Below are positions 54,094 through 63,044 of a stretch of DNA of 64,000 nt, in pieces. The notes under the pieces are model-generated. The model saw nothing but the letters and a program-made list of their open reading frames with translations. It was not told the DNA's origin and ran no database searches. Position numbers and translations under genes: made by a program. Origin of the DNA: Pseudoalteromonas sp049257235 (GTDB taxonomy: Bacteria; Pseudomonadota; Gammaproteobacteria; Enterobacterales; Alteromonadaceae); NCBI RefSeq assembly GCF_049257235.1, contig NZ_JBMMUF010000004.1, forward strand, positions 62,001 to 126,000, in the 5' to 3' direction. The stretch's first letter is position 1. Every line of letters starts with the position of its first letter.

Positions 54094-54116
54094 TACTCAA
54101 GTCGGAGAGTAAAAAA

Positions 54117-55394
54117 ATGTTTGATATGATGGAAGAACACAGCGAAGAAGCTGTCATCAAGGTAATTGGTGTTGGTGGTGGTGGCGGTAACGCCGTAGAG
54201 CATATGGTGCAACAGCACATCGAAGGCGTGAAGTTTATCGCTGCAAATACCGATGCGCAGGCACTACGTAAATCATCAGCAGATGTAACCGTGCAGCTAG
54301 GTACACAAATCACCTCTGGTTTGGGTGCAGGGGCGAACCCTGAAGTCGGTAAGAAAAGTGCCGAAGAAGATGCCGAAACCATTAAGAGTGCTCTAGAAGG
54401 TGCCGACATGGTATTCATCGCCGCTGGTATGGGCGGTGGAACAGGTACTGGTGCTGCGCCGGTAGTGGCACGCATTGCTAAAGAGCTCGGTATTCTTACT
54501 GTTGCGGTGGTAACGCGCCCATTCGATTTCGAAGGTAAAAAGCGTGCAGCAGCAGCGGATCAAGGTATCAGTGAACTTGCCGAAATGGTTGATTCATTGA
54601 TCACTATCCCAAATAACAAGCTACTGAAAGTACTTGGTAAAGGCACCACCTTGTTGGATGCTTTCGCTAAAGCGAACGACGTACTTTATGGCGCGGTACA
54701 AGGTATTGCTGAGTTAATTACTCGTGCTGGCCTGATCAACGTTGACTTTGCAGACGTACGTACTGTTATGTCGGCAATGGGCACTGCAATGATGGGTTCT
54801 GCATCAGCATCAGGTCCAGATCGTGCGCAAGAAGCGGCTGAAGCAGCTATTTCAAGCCCACTACTTGAAGACGTCGATTTAACCGGTGCCAAAGGTATCC
54901 TCGTTAATATCACTGCTGGTATGGACCTATCAATTGAAGAATTTGAGATTGTAGGTAACCACGTTAAAGCGCTTGCGTCCGAGAACGCGACGGTTGTAGT
55001 GGGTACTGCGATTGATATGGAAATGAGTGACGAGCTTCGCGTTACTGTTGTTGCCACTGGTCTTGGCGGTGATCGCCGTCCACAGTTTGGTGTTGTTGAT
55101 AATGGTTTTAAACGTGCAGCCGGTTCTGACGTGAACGCACAAAGCACACAAAGCACGTCGAATACATCGATGTTCGTGCCAAGTTTTGCGACCCAAGGTT
55201 CATCAAGTAGCTATCAAGACACTAGCCACGCTGATGAGTCAGTAAGCTCAGCTTCAGGTACGACATCGCAAACTAGCGCTTCTGTTCCTAATCAAGAGAA
55301 TAAGACATCAGGTTCAGCAAGTGTTGGTAAGAAGCAAGAAGATGCCGGTGATTATTTCGACATCCCTGCGTTTTTGCGTAAACAAGCAGATTAG
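54117..55394 (+). CDS. ftsZ: Cell division GTPase FtsZ
   Basis: 425 residues. Tubulin signature 'GGGTGTGAAPVVARIAKE', 'IGVGGGGGNAVEHM' at the nucleotide site, T7 loop 'NVDFADVRTVM', a long Ser/Gln-rich linker (about 320-405), and the conserved C-terminal peptide 'FDIPAFLRKQAD' that binds FtsA and ZipA. 23 bp after ftsA; GGAG precedes the ATG. Confidence 0.98.
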   Translation: MFDMMEEHSEEAVIKVIGVGGGGGNAVEHMVQQHIEGVKFIAANTDAQALRKSSADVTVQLGTQITSGLGAGANPEVGKKSAEEDAETIKSALEGADMVFIAAGMGGGTGTGAAPVVARIAKELGILTVAVVTRPFDFEGKKRAAAADQGISELAEMVDSLITIPNNKLLKVLGKGTTLLDAFAKANDVLYGAVQGIAELITRAGLINVDFADVRTVMSAMGTAMMGSASASGPDRAQEAAEAAISSPLLEDVDLTGAKGILVNITAGMDLSIEEFEIVGNHVKALASENATVVVGTAIDMEMSDELRVTVVATGLGGDRRPQFGVVDNGFKRAAGSDVNAQSTQSTSNTSMFVPSFATQGSSSSYQDTSHADESVSSASGTTSQTSASVPNQENKTSGSASVGKKQEDAGDYFDIPAFLRKQAD

Positions 55395-55412
55395 TACGAA
55401 AAATCAACTAAT

Positions 55413-55441
55413 TTGTTAACTGGTGCGATGTGTGATACACT
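55413..55441 (+). promoter_or_regulatory. lpxC: Putative lpxC promoter
   Basis: TTGTTA (55413-55418), 17 bp, TACACT (55436-55441), 38 bp before the lpxC ATG. It would allow lpxC expression independent of the dcw read-through. Confidence 0.6.
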
Positions 55442-55479
55442 CCGCCGTCTAATTTTAGTTAAACAGTGAGCGAAAGCCT

Positions 55480-56391
55480 ATGATCAAACAGCGTACGATT
55501 GCAGAAGTAGTCAAAGCCACGGGTGTTGGTCTCCACAAAGGTGAGAAGGTTTCCTTAACTCTCCGACCTGCGAATGCGAATACTGGGATAGTATTTCGTC
55601 GCGTGGACCTTGATCCGGTTGTGGATTTCGAAACAACCCCGGAAGCAGTGGGTGATACGCAATTGTGTACCTGTTTAACTAACAAGGACGGCGTGCGCTT
55701 GTCTACCACAGAGCACCTTATCGCTGCGGTTGCTGCACTAGGTATTGATAACCTAGTTGTAGAGTTAGATAGTGGCGAAGTACCGATCATGGATGGTAGT
55801 GCGCTACCATTCATCTATTTGCTGCAAAAAGGTGGTATCGCTGAGCAAAATGTTGCCAAGCGTTTCATCCGCATCAAAGAAAAAGTACGTGTTGAAGAAG
55901 GTGATAAGTGGGCTGAAATCGAACCATACGATGGTTTCCACATTGATTTCGAGATTGCGTTTAATCACCCAGCTATCAACGAAAGCCGTCAGCGTATTGG
56001 TCTAGACATTACGCCGCAAAACTTCATTGAAGAAATCAGCCGCGCGCGTACGTTTGGCTTTATGAAAGACATTGAGTACATGCATGCAAATAACCTTGCA
56101 CTAGGTGGCAGCATGGATAACGCAGTGGTGCTTGACGAATTTAAAGTATTAAACCCGAATGGTTTGCGCTACGCAGACGAGTTCGTAAAACACAAAATCC
56201 TAGATTGTGTGGGCGATATGTTCATGACTGGCCATAATATTCTTGGCAAGTTAACCGCTTACAAATCAGGTCACGACTTGAACAACAAATTGCTACGTAA
56301 AATCATGGCAACTGAGTCAGCGTGGGAGTGGGCTACATTTGAAGACACAGTGTCTATGCCTGCACCAGCGTTTGAGCTGCATACCGCTTAA
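55480..56391 (+). CDS. lpxC: UDP-3-O-acyl-N-acetylglucosamine deacetylase LpxC
   Basis: 303 residues, the standard length. Zinc ligands lie in 'TEHLIAAVAALGIDN' and 'VKHKILDCVGDMFM'. 'IMDGSALPFIYLLQKGG' and 'SRARTFGFMKDIE' are also characteristic. Catalyses the committed step of lipid A synthesis in the cytosol. Last gene of the dcw block, ended by a terminator shared with dciA. FtsH control of LpxC through its C terminus is known in Escherichia coli; here the tail ends 'PAFELHTA'. Confidence 0.97.
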   Translation: MIKQRTIAEVVKATGVGLHKGEKVSLTLRPANANTGIVFRRVDLDPVVDFETTPEAVGDTQLCTCLTNKDGVRLSTTEHLIAAVAALGIDNLVVELDSGEVPIMDGSALPFIYLLQKGGIAEQNVAKRFIRIKEKVRVEEGDKWAEIEPYDGFHIDFEIAFNHPAINESRQRIGLDITPQNFIEEISRARTFGFMKDIEYMHANNLALGGSMDNAVVLDEFKVLNPNGLRYADEFVKHKILDCVGDMFMTGHNILGKLTAYKSGHDLNNKLLRKIMATESAWEWATFEDTVSMPAPAFELHTA

Positions 56392-56412
56392 TCGCTCACT
56401 ACAGATTAAAAG

Positions 56413-56442
56413 AAAAATGACGCCTAGAGCGTCATTTTTTTT
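56413..56442. terminator. Bidirectional terminator between lpxC and dciA
   Basis: AAAAATGACGC, loop CTAGA, GCGTCATTTTT. The right arm overlaps the final codons and stop of the minus-strand dciA gene. Confidence 0.9.
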
Positions 56443-56932
56443 GTCTGCCATGCTGGGCTAAACGTATCAGTTTTTGCTGCAGTGAAGGTGGCGCGTTCTG
56501 TGCAATGTGCTCCAAATAATCGGCCGTTTGTTCACTCATATTACGAGAACTTGCTGTGCTGCTTGGCTCTTTTGTTTGGGCTTTTAGTTGCGTTGATGTG
56601 CGCTGAGCGGCATTCGGTGAAGTGTTAATCTTTACTTGGCACAAATCAGCCATGCCACTTTGGCGAAACGCTGACAGAATATCCATCTTGATGTAATTGA
56701 GCTTCATCGCCACAGTCGCACTGATGGCCTCGATAACAAGAGTGCCATCACGCACATTTGCTACGCTGCATTTTTTTGCAAGGTTTTCACCCACTGCATC
56801 GTGCAGAATCTGTTGCTGCGAGGCAAGCGCTTGCGTTTTTGCACCATAGCCAGCGATACGGGAGCCAATTCTAGGGTTTAATTTCCCCAAGACGTCCGTT
56901 AATTGCTTTGGTGCATAGCGATCTTTAGCCAT
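56432..56932 (-). CDS. dciA: DciA-type replicative helicase loader (DUF721)
   Basis: 166 residues from the ATG at 56932 (a GTG three codons earlier is the alternative). An N-terminal DUF721 domain ('QQILHDAVGENLAKKCSVANVRDGTLVIEAISATVAMKLNYIKMDILSAF', a KH-like fold) is followed by a low-complexity Ser/Gln/Thr region and a basic tail. DciA loads DnaB in bacteria lacking DnaC or DnaI, consistent with this lineage. It lies opposite to lpxC and secA, its usual place in many gammaproteobacteria. Confidence 0.85.
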   Translation of the reverse strand: MAKDRYAPKQLTDVLGKLNPRIGSRIAGYGAKTQALASQQQILHDAVGENLAKKCSVANVRDGTLVIEAISATVAMKLNYIKMDILSAFRQSGMADLCQVKINTSPNAAQRTSTQLKAQTKEPSSTASSRNMSEQTADYLEHIAQNAPPSLQQKLIRLAQHGRQKK

Positions 56933-57352
56933 AAATAGCACTTACCCCTTGAATTTGTCCAAATCGTCACCACTTCTTAAAGCAATGCTAGAGCCAAGTA
57001 GTGGGTACTTTGAACTCACTTACCAAATCGTAGTTTGCAAAGATTTCTCTGAACGTTATGATAGGCCAGCGATAATACCAATGCCATTAGTTTTTGATGG
57101 TTCAAAGCTGTAAAGGCTAGTTACCAGTCGGGCTTATGTAATTGGTATTATTGGGTGCTGCAATTCATTGAGTTTGTTATGATGTCGCTCAAAAGTACAC
57201 CGCTCAAGCAGTCACACTCAAAGGTCCACGCCTAACGCCCTTATTTCTTTTGAGCGCGGTATTAAATGGATTAGATAAGTTCGCAAGTGACTTAACAGCC
57301 TCGTTATCGAGGAAAGAGCACTTAACGCAGATGAGAATGTAACGGTTAAATC
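56933..57352 (+). promoter_or_regulatory. Long secA upstream region and leader, no secM
   Basis: About 420 bp without a secM-like gene (no signal-sequence ORF, no arrest motif). It contains ATAATACCAAT (57072-57082) inverted at 57141-57151, a TATGAT at 57178-57183 that could be a -10, and CGCTCAAAAG (57186-57195) inverted as CTTTTGAGCG (57247-57256), which would form a 10-bp stem in the secA leader. It must also hold the dciA promoter. Confidence 0.5.
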
Positions 57353-60055
57353 ATGATCACGAAAATATTTACCAAACTTTTTGGTAGTCGCAACGACCGC
57401 ACAATTAAAAACTTACGCAAAACGGTCGCTTTAATTAATGCATTGGAAGGTCAGCTAGAGTCTCTCAGCGATGAAGAACTAAAAGCAAAAACAGCTGAGT
57501 TTCGTGAACGTTATAACAACGGCACGAGCCTTGATGACTTATTACCAGAAGCGTTCGCAGTTGTCCGTGAAGCGTCAAAACGTGTATACGGTATGCGCCA
57601 CTTCGACGTACAGTTAATCGGTGGTATGGTGTTGCACCAAGGCCGCATTGCAGAAATGCGTACTGGTGAAGGTAAAACATTAACAGCAACGCTGCCGGCT
57701 TACCTAAATGGTATTTCAGGTAAAGGTGTACACGTTATTACCGTGAACGACTACCTTGCTAAACGTGACGCTGAAACCAACCGTCCGCTATTTGAATTCC
57801 TAGGTCTGAGTGTTGGCTGTAATGTGCCTGGCATGATGCCAATGCAGAAAAAAGAAGCGTACGCTGCAGATATTACCTATGGTACCAACAACGAATTTGG
57901 CTTCGACTACTTGCGTGACAACATGGCATTTAGCATCGAAGAGCGCGTACAGCGTCCACTAAACTTTGCGGTCGTCGATGAAGTGGATTCAATCCTTATC
58001 GATGAAGCGCGTACGCCACTTATTATCTCTGGCCCTGCAGAAGATTCATCTGAGCTATACACCCAAATCAATACCATTGTTCCTGAACTTGAAGTTCAAG
58101 AAAAAGAGGACGAAGAAGGTGTTGAAGGCGATGGTGATTACACTATCGACGAAAAAGCGAAGCAGGTTCACCTGACAGAACGTGGTCAGGTTAAAGTTGA
58201 AGAACTTCTTACTGCTCGCGGGCTGATTGAAGAGGGTGACTCGCTTTACTCAGCGGGTAACATTACGCTGTTGAGCCACGTATACGCGGCACTTCGAGCT
58301 CATAAGCTGTATCAAAAAGATGTTGATTACGTTGTTAAAGACAACGAAATCGTCATCGTAGATGAGCACACAGGTCGTACGATGGAAGGTCGTCGTTGGT
58401 CTGAAGGCTTGCACCAAGCGGTGGAAGCAAAAGAAGGTGTTCGTATTCAAAACGAAAACCAAACGCTTGCGTCAATCACATTCCAGAACTACTTCCGTAT
58501 CTACGACAAGCTTGCTGGTATGACAGGTACTGCTGATACAGAAGCGTTCGAATTCCAGCAAATTTATGCACTAGACACAGTGGTAATTCCTACCAATAAG
58601 CCAATGATCCGTGATGACCGTGCTGATTTGGTATACCTAACGCAAGAAGAAAAATACGAAGCGATTTTGGCAGATATTAAAGACTGCCAAGAGCGTGGTC
58701 AGCCAGTGTTAGTAGGTACTATTTCAATTGAGAGCTCAGAGTATCTTTCTCAGTTCCTACGTAAAGAGAAAATCCAACACAACGTACTGAACGCAAAATT
58801 CCACGCCCAAGAAGCTGACATTGTTGCTGATGCGGGTCTTCCGGGCAAAGTGACTATCGCAACAAACATGGCAGGTCGTGGTACCGATATCGTGCTTGGT
58901 GGTAGCTGGCAAAGCGAAGTTGAAAAACTTGAAAACCCAACTGACGAGCAAATCGCCAAAATCAAAGAGCAGTGGCAGAAACGCCATGACGATGTAATCG
59001 CAGCGGGTGGTCTACACATCATTGGTACGGAACGCCATGAGTCACGTCGTATCGACAACCAGTTACGTGGTCGTTCTGGTCGTCAGGGTGACGCTGGTTC
59101 TAGCCGCTTTTATCTATCGATGGAAGACGCGCTAATGCGTATCTTCGCCGGCGAGCGCATGACGAACATGATGCGTAAACTGGGTATGCAACGTGGTGAA
59201 GCAATTGAGCACCCTTGGGTAAACCGAGCGATTGAAAACGCGCAGCGTAAAGTTGAAGCACGTAACTTCGACATTCGTAAGCAGTTACTTGAGTACGATG
59301 ATGTCGCTAACGATCAGCGTCGCGTAGTGTATGCACAGCGTAACGAGCTTCTTGAAGAAGGTGATATCTCAGAAACAATCGATGCTATTCGCAGTGATGT
59401 TATCCATGGTGTTATTGACCAATACATTCCACCGCAGTCATTGGCTGAAATGTGGGATATTCCTGCACTTGAAGAGCGCTTGAAGGCCGATTACTTGTTA
59501 GATCTTCCTATCCAGAAATGGCTAGCAGAAGACAACAAACTGTTCGAAGAGAAGCTTCGCGACCGCATTATCGAAGAGGCGACTAACGCATATAAAGCAA
59601 AAGAGAATATGGTGGGTCCTCAAGTTCTTCGCCAGTTCGAAAAAGCCGTTATGCTACAAAGCTTGGACCAGCATTGGAAAGATCACCTTGCTGCGATGGA
59701 TCACCTGCGCCAAGGTATTCATTTACGTGGTTATGCACAGAAGAATCCGAAGCAAGAGTATAAGCGCGAGTCATTTGAATTGTTCTCAGATATGCTAGAA
59801 AATCTCAAAACCGACGTTGTAAATATCCTAAGCAAAGTACAAGTACGCGCTGAGGAAGACTTAGAAAAGGTTGAAGAGCAGCACCGCAAGTCTGAAGAAG
59901 CGCCTCGTCAGTATCAACATGCTGAAGCCGAGCATGTCGGTGGTGAAGCGCCAGCACCTGTATCGGCGCGCGCAGAACCTAAAGTGGGTCGTAACTCACC
60001 ATGTCCGTGTGGTTCAGGTCAAAAGTACAAGCAATGTTGTGGCAAGCTTAGTTAA
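57353..60055 (+). CDS. secA: Preprotein translocase ATPase SecA
   Basis: 900 residues, normal length. Walker A 'MRTGEGKTLTATLPAYL', DEAD-like 'VDEVDSILIDEARTPLIISG', 'MTGTADTEAFEFQQIY', 'TNMAGRGTDIVLGG' and 'RQGDAGSSRFYLSMEDALMRIF'. The C terminus has a zinc-binding SecB-contact motif, 'CPCGSGQKYKQCC'. It drives post-translational export through SecYEG. Standard place downstream of lpxC, but no secM precedes it. A terminator follows. Confidence 0.98.
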   Translation: MITKIFTKLFGSRNDRTIKNLRKTVALINALEGQLESLSDEELKAKTAEFRERYNNGTSLDDLLPEAFAVVREASKRVYGMRHFDVQLIGGMVLHQGRIAEMRTGEGKTLTATLPAYLNGISGKGVHVITVNDYLAKRDAETNRPLFEFLGLSVGCNVPGMMPMQKKEAYAADITYGTNNEFGFDYLRDNMAFSIEERVQRPLNFAVVDEVDSILIDEARTPLIISGPAEDSSELYTQINTIVPELEVQEKEDEEGVEGDGDYTIDEKAKQVHLTERGQVKVEELLTARGLIEEGDSLYSAGNITLLSHVYAALRAHKLYQKDVDYVVKDNEIVIVDEHTGRTMEGRRWSEGLHQAVEAKEGVRIQNENQTLASITFQNYFRIYDKLAGMTGTADTEAFEFQQIYALDTVVIPTNKPMIRDDRADLVYLTQEEKYEAILADIKDCQERGQPVLVGTISIESSEYLSQFLRKEKIQHNVLNAKFHAQEADIVADAGLPGKVTIATNMAGRGTDIVLGGSWQSEVEKLENPTDEQIAKIKEQWQKRHDDVIAAGGLHIIGTERHESRRIDNQLRGRSGRQGDAGSSRFYLSMEDALMRIFAGERMTNMMRKLGMQRGEAIEHPWVNRAIENAQRKVEARNFDIRKQLLEYDDVANDQRRVVYAQRNELLEEGDISETIDAIRSDVIHGVIDQYIPPQSLAEMWDIPALEERLKADYLLDLPIQKWLAEDNKLFEEKLRDRIIEEATNAYKAKENMVGPQVLRQFEKAVMLQSLDQHWKDHLAAMDHLRQGIHLRGYAQKNPKQEYKRESFELFSDMLENLKTDVVNILSKVQVRAEEDLEKVEEQHRKSEEAPRQYQHAEAEHVGGEAPAPVSARAEPKVGRNSPCPCGSGQKYKQCCGKLS

Positions 60056-60073
60056 GCTAACCACGGTGTAAAG

Positions 60074-60099
60074 AAAAAGCGGCCTTAGCCGCTTTTTTT
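60074..60099 (+). terminator. secA terminator
   Basis: AAAAAGCGGC, loop CTTA, GCCGCTTTTTT, ending only 12 bp before the mutT ATG. mutT is then expressed by read-through or from a promoter not visible to me. Confidence 0.88.
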
Positions 60100-60111
60100 A
60101 TGGAGTTGATA

Positions 60112-60501
60112 ATGAGTCAGAAGATAGTCAATGTGGCCGTGGGTATTATCCTTCGCGGTGAGCAGAGTTTCATTTGCAAGCGCCCAGATGATAAACATCA
60201 AGGCGGTCTGTGGGAATTTCCAGGTGGTAAAATCGAAGACAATGAAACGACCACCCAAGCGCTCGCCCGAGAGCTAAAAGAAGAAATTGCTATAGATGTT
60301 CACAGTAGTGAACCGTTTATGCTCATTGAACACGATTATGGCGATAAAAAAGTACGTCTAGATATTCATACGGTCAGCCATTTCAGTGGTGAACCTCATG
60401 GCGCTGAAGGGCAGCAAGGACAATGGGTTGATATTGATAAATTGAGCTCATTTTCGTTCCCCAAAGCCAATGAAGCCATACTCGATAAATTATGTTCATA
60501 A
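60112..60501 (+). CDS. mutT: 8-oxo-dGTP diphosphatase MutT
   Basis: 129 residues from the ATG at 60112 (GGAG seven bases upstream), the same length as Escherichia coli MutT. Nudix box 'GGKIEDNETTTQALARELKEEIAI'-type: the metal-binding REx2EE glutamates are present, but the conserved Gly after EEx is Ala ('EEIAI' for 'EEVGI'). 'LWEFPGGKIE' precedes it. It hydrolyses 8-oxo-dGTP to limit AT-to-CG transversions. Located after secA as in Escherichia coli, which supports MutT over other Nudix enzymes. Confidence 0.92.
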   Translation: MSQKIVNVAVGIILRGEQSFICKRPDDKHQGGLWEFPGGKIEDNETTTQALARELKEEIAIDVHSSEPFMLIEHDYGDKKVRLDIHTVSHFSGEPHGAEGQQGQWVDIDKLSSFSFPKANEAILDKLCS

Positions 60502-60601
60502 AATGTTACAAACAGTATTTCTCAGTCTTAACACTTGGGTTTAGAATGAGGAAGCTACGGCGCGTTGGACTTTGAGGTATGAATTTTGTTGAACCCTCTG
60601 G

Positions 60602-60702
60602 GCAGCGTCATTGGGATATTTTGTCTGCGTTATCACCTGACTTACATAGAATGACTATGCGACGCAGGCTCTTCCTTGTCAAAATACCCCAATGACAGCT
60701 GC
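60602..60702. repeat. Nested imperfect palindrome, candidate dispersed extragenic repeat
   Basis: The outer arms GTCATTGGGATATTTTG (60607-60623) and CAAAATACCCCAATGAC (right side, ending 60696) are complementary with one mismatch. Inside them CTGCGT pairs with ACGCAG, and innermost CATAG pairs with CTATG around AATGA. GCAGC/GCTGC extend the ends. No coding potential. The region before it (60547-60600) and after it (60703-60735) may belong to the same element. It resembles repeats I associate with Pseudoalteromonas genomes; that is recollection, not a search. Confidence 0.6.
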
Positions 60703-60771
60703 AAAAACAAACAGCAAAGATCAACACGCCCTAGGACAAAACCCTAATAATTAAAAAATCAGGACAACAAA

Positions 60772-62859
60772 ATGTATAAAGTAACATTAGCAGCGGCTGC
60801 AACAGCCATTGCTTTAGGCCTTGCTGGTTGTAGCGAACAACCACAAACAGCACAAACCAATAGCGCACAGGAAGTTGCACAAAATACAACAACAGCAGCA
60901 GTACAGCCGCTTAGCTCAGGCATCGAGTTAGACAACATTGATAAAGCGGTTCGTGCTCAAGACGATTTTTACTACCACATCAATGGTAAATGGCTAGAGC
61001 GCACTGAAATTCCGGGTGACAAATCAAACTACGGTTCATTTACTGCTCTGTATGACCAGTCTCAAGCTGCACTAAAAGAAGTGATTGAAGCCGCTGCAAA
61101 GAATACCGATGCTGCGCCAGGTAGTGATGAGCAAAAGCTAGGCGCTTTCTACAGCAGCTACATGGACTTAGAGGCGTTGGAAGCAAAAGGCATTTCTCCA
61201 CTTAAGCCATACCTAGACAATATTGCAGCAGTGGCAGACAAAGGTGCATTAGTATCTTTGATGGCTGATCTTCGCATCCAAGGTGGCACAACGCCATTTG
61301 CTTGGTGGGTAAATAACGACGCGAAAAACTCAAGTCAGTACGCGCTTTATGTGACGCAATCGGGTCTTGGTCTACCAGATCGTGATTACTACCTCAAAGA
61401 TGACGAAAAATTCACAACAATCCGTGCTCAATATGTAACTTATGTTACTGATATGCTTACCAAAGCAGGTGTTGAAAACGCTGAGAAAGCAGCCGCTGAC
61501 ATTCTCGCGCTTGAAACCGAGCTTGCTACAGCGCAGTGGAGCCGTGTTGAAAGCCGTGATGCCACTAAGTCATACAATAAAATGACCGTTGCTCAAGTAA
61601 ATGAATTGATGGGTGATTTTGATTTCGCACAATTCTTGACGCAGTCACAAGTGAGTGTTGAAGAACTTGTTGTTCGCCAGCCTTCATACTTTGAAAAGCT
61701 TGGTGAAATCTTTGCGAAAACGAGTCTTGCCACATGGCAAAATTACTTGTCTTTCCACTTTGTCAGTAACTACGCAGATGAGCTAAGCAAAGAGTTTGTT
61801 GACCGTAAGTTTGCGTTTTACAGCACCACTTTGCGTGGCGTCGAAGAGCAACAACCGCGTTGGAAAAAAGCCGTTGATTCTGCAAACTCGGTACTTGGTG
61901 AACTGCTAGGTAAAGTGTACGTGAAGGATAACTTCCCACCAGAAGCGAAAGCGCGTATGGAAGAGCTTGTGGCTAATCTGATCAAAGGCTTCGATCAAGC
62001 CATTGACGGCCTTGAGTGGATGAGTGCAGAAACTAAAGTTGCAGCCAAAGAGAAATTGAACAAGTTCACTCCGAAAATTGGTTACCCTGATAAGTGGAAA
62101 GATTACTCAGCGCTTGAGATTAAAGCAGACGACTTAGCGGGCAACTTCATCCGCCATAGCGAGTGGGCATATGACGACATGCGTAATAAGCTTGGTAAAC
62201 CTGTAGATCGCAGTGAGTGGTTCATGACGCCGCAAACAGTAAACGCATACTACAACCCAGTGAACAATGAAATTGTGTTCCCTGCAGCGATTCTACAGCC
62301 GCCGTTCTTTAACTTAGAAGCGGATGACGCCGTAAACTACGGTGCAATTGGTGCGGTAATTGGTCACGAGCTAGGTCACGGTTTTGATGACCAAGGCGCG
62401 AAGTATGACGGCGACGGTAACCTGCGTAACTGGTGGAGTGAAGATGACTTAGCGCAATTCCAAGAGCGTGGTCAAAAACTAGTGTCGCAATATAACGAGT
62501 ACGCACCATTTGAAGATGCGAATGTAAATGGTCAACTGACGCTAGGCGAAAACATCGGTGACCTTGGTGGTTTGACCGTTGCGTATAAAGCATATCAGTT
62601 ATCACTTGCTGGTACTGATGCGCCGGTAATCGATGGCTATACGGGTGATCAACGCTTCTTCATGGGTTGGGCGCAAATTTGGCGTCGCAAGTACCGTGAC
62701 GAAGAGCTGCGTAATCGTCTTATGACTGATTCACACTCCCCAAGTCATTATCGTGTAATTGGTGTATTGCCAAACATGCCTGAGTTCTACAAAGCGTTTG
62801 ACGTTAAAGAAGGCGATGCAATGTACATCAACCCAGAAGAGCGCGTAAAAATCTGGTAA
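60772..62859 (+). CDS. M13-family zinc metallopeptidase lipoprotein
   Basis: 695 residues. Lipoprotein signal with lipobox 'LAGC' (Cys20), then a low-complexity Gln/Thr/Ala linker, the M13 N-terminal domain ('DDFYYHINGKWLERTEIPGDKSNYGSF'), and the catalytic domain with HExxH ('IGHELGHGFDDQG'), the third zinc ligand in 'LGENIGDLGG', and the C-terminal 'MYINPEERVKIW'. Neprilysin/PepO relatives cleave oligopeptides; the bacterial lipoprotein likely acts in the periplasm or on the outer membrane. Followed by a long terminator hairpin. Confidence 0.92.
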   Translation: MYKVTLAAAATAIALGLAGCSEQPQTAQTNSAQEVAQNTTTAAVQPLSSGIELDNIDKAVRAQDDFYYHINGKWLERTEIPGDKSNYGSFTALYDQSQAALKEVIEAAAKNTDAAPGSDEQKLGAFYSSYMDLEALEAKGISPLKPYLDNIAAVADKGALVSLMADLRIQGGTTPFAWWVNNDAKNSSQYALYVTQSGLGLPDRDYYLKDDEKFTTIRAQYVTYVTDMLTKAGVENAEKAAADILALETELATAQWSRVESRDATKSYNKMTVAQVNELMGDFDFAQFLTQSQVSVEELVVRQPSYFEKLGEIFAKTSLATWQNYLSFHFVSNYADELSKEFVDRKFAFYSTTLRGVEEQQPRWKKAVDSANSVLGELLGKVYVKDNFPPEAKARMEELVANLIKGFDQAIDGLEWMSAETKVAAKEKLNKFTPKIGYPDKWKDYSALEIKADDLAGNFIRHSEWAYDDMRNKLGKPVDRSEWFMTPQTVNAYYNPVNNEIVFPAAILQPPFFNLEADDAVNYGAIGAVIGHELGHGFDDQGAKYDGDGNLRNWWSEDDLAQFQERGQKLVSQYNEYAPFEDANVNGQLTLGENIGDLGGLTVAYKAYQLSLAGTDAPVIDGYTGDQRFFMGWAQIWRRKYRDEELRNRLMTDSHSPSHYRVIGVLPNMPEFYKAFDVKEGDAMYINPEERVKIW

Positions 62860-62875
62860 TTAAGCGCTTTTTGAC

Positions 62876-62937
62876 AGGCGTTAGTGATTTATTCGCAGCA
62901 AAATCAGTTGCTGCAAATAAAGGCTAGCGCCTTTTTT
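62876..62937 (+). terminator. Long imperfect terminator hairpin after the M13 peptidase
   Basis: AGGCG and TAG pair with CTA and CGCCT at the base; TTATT with AATAA and GCAGCAA with TTGCTGC form the upper stem, loop AATCAG, followed by six T. Confidence 0.75.
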
Positions 62938-63044
62938 GTGCCTGTTTTATCGCACTTCACCCCCACATTAACGCAACCCCATTGCATCACTTCCTACTTT
63001 TCTACTAAGTTAAATGTCTACCTAAGCAAGAAAAGAGAATAACA

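Noticed and set aside
57179..57235. 18-codon ORF as a secM equivalent
   Set aside because: No signal sequence or arrest motif, and it overlaps a possible -10; kept only as part of the leader finding.
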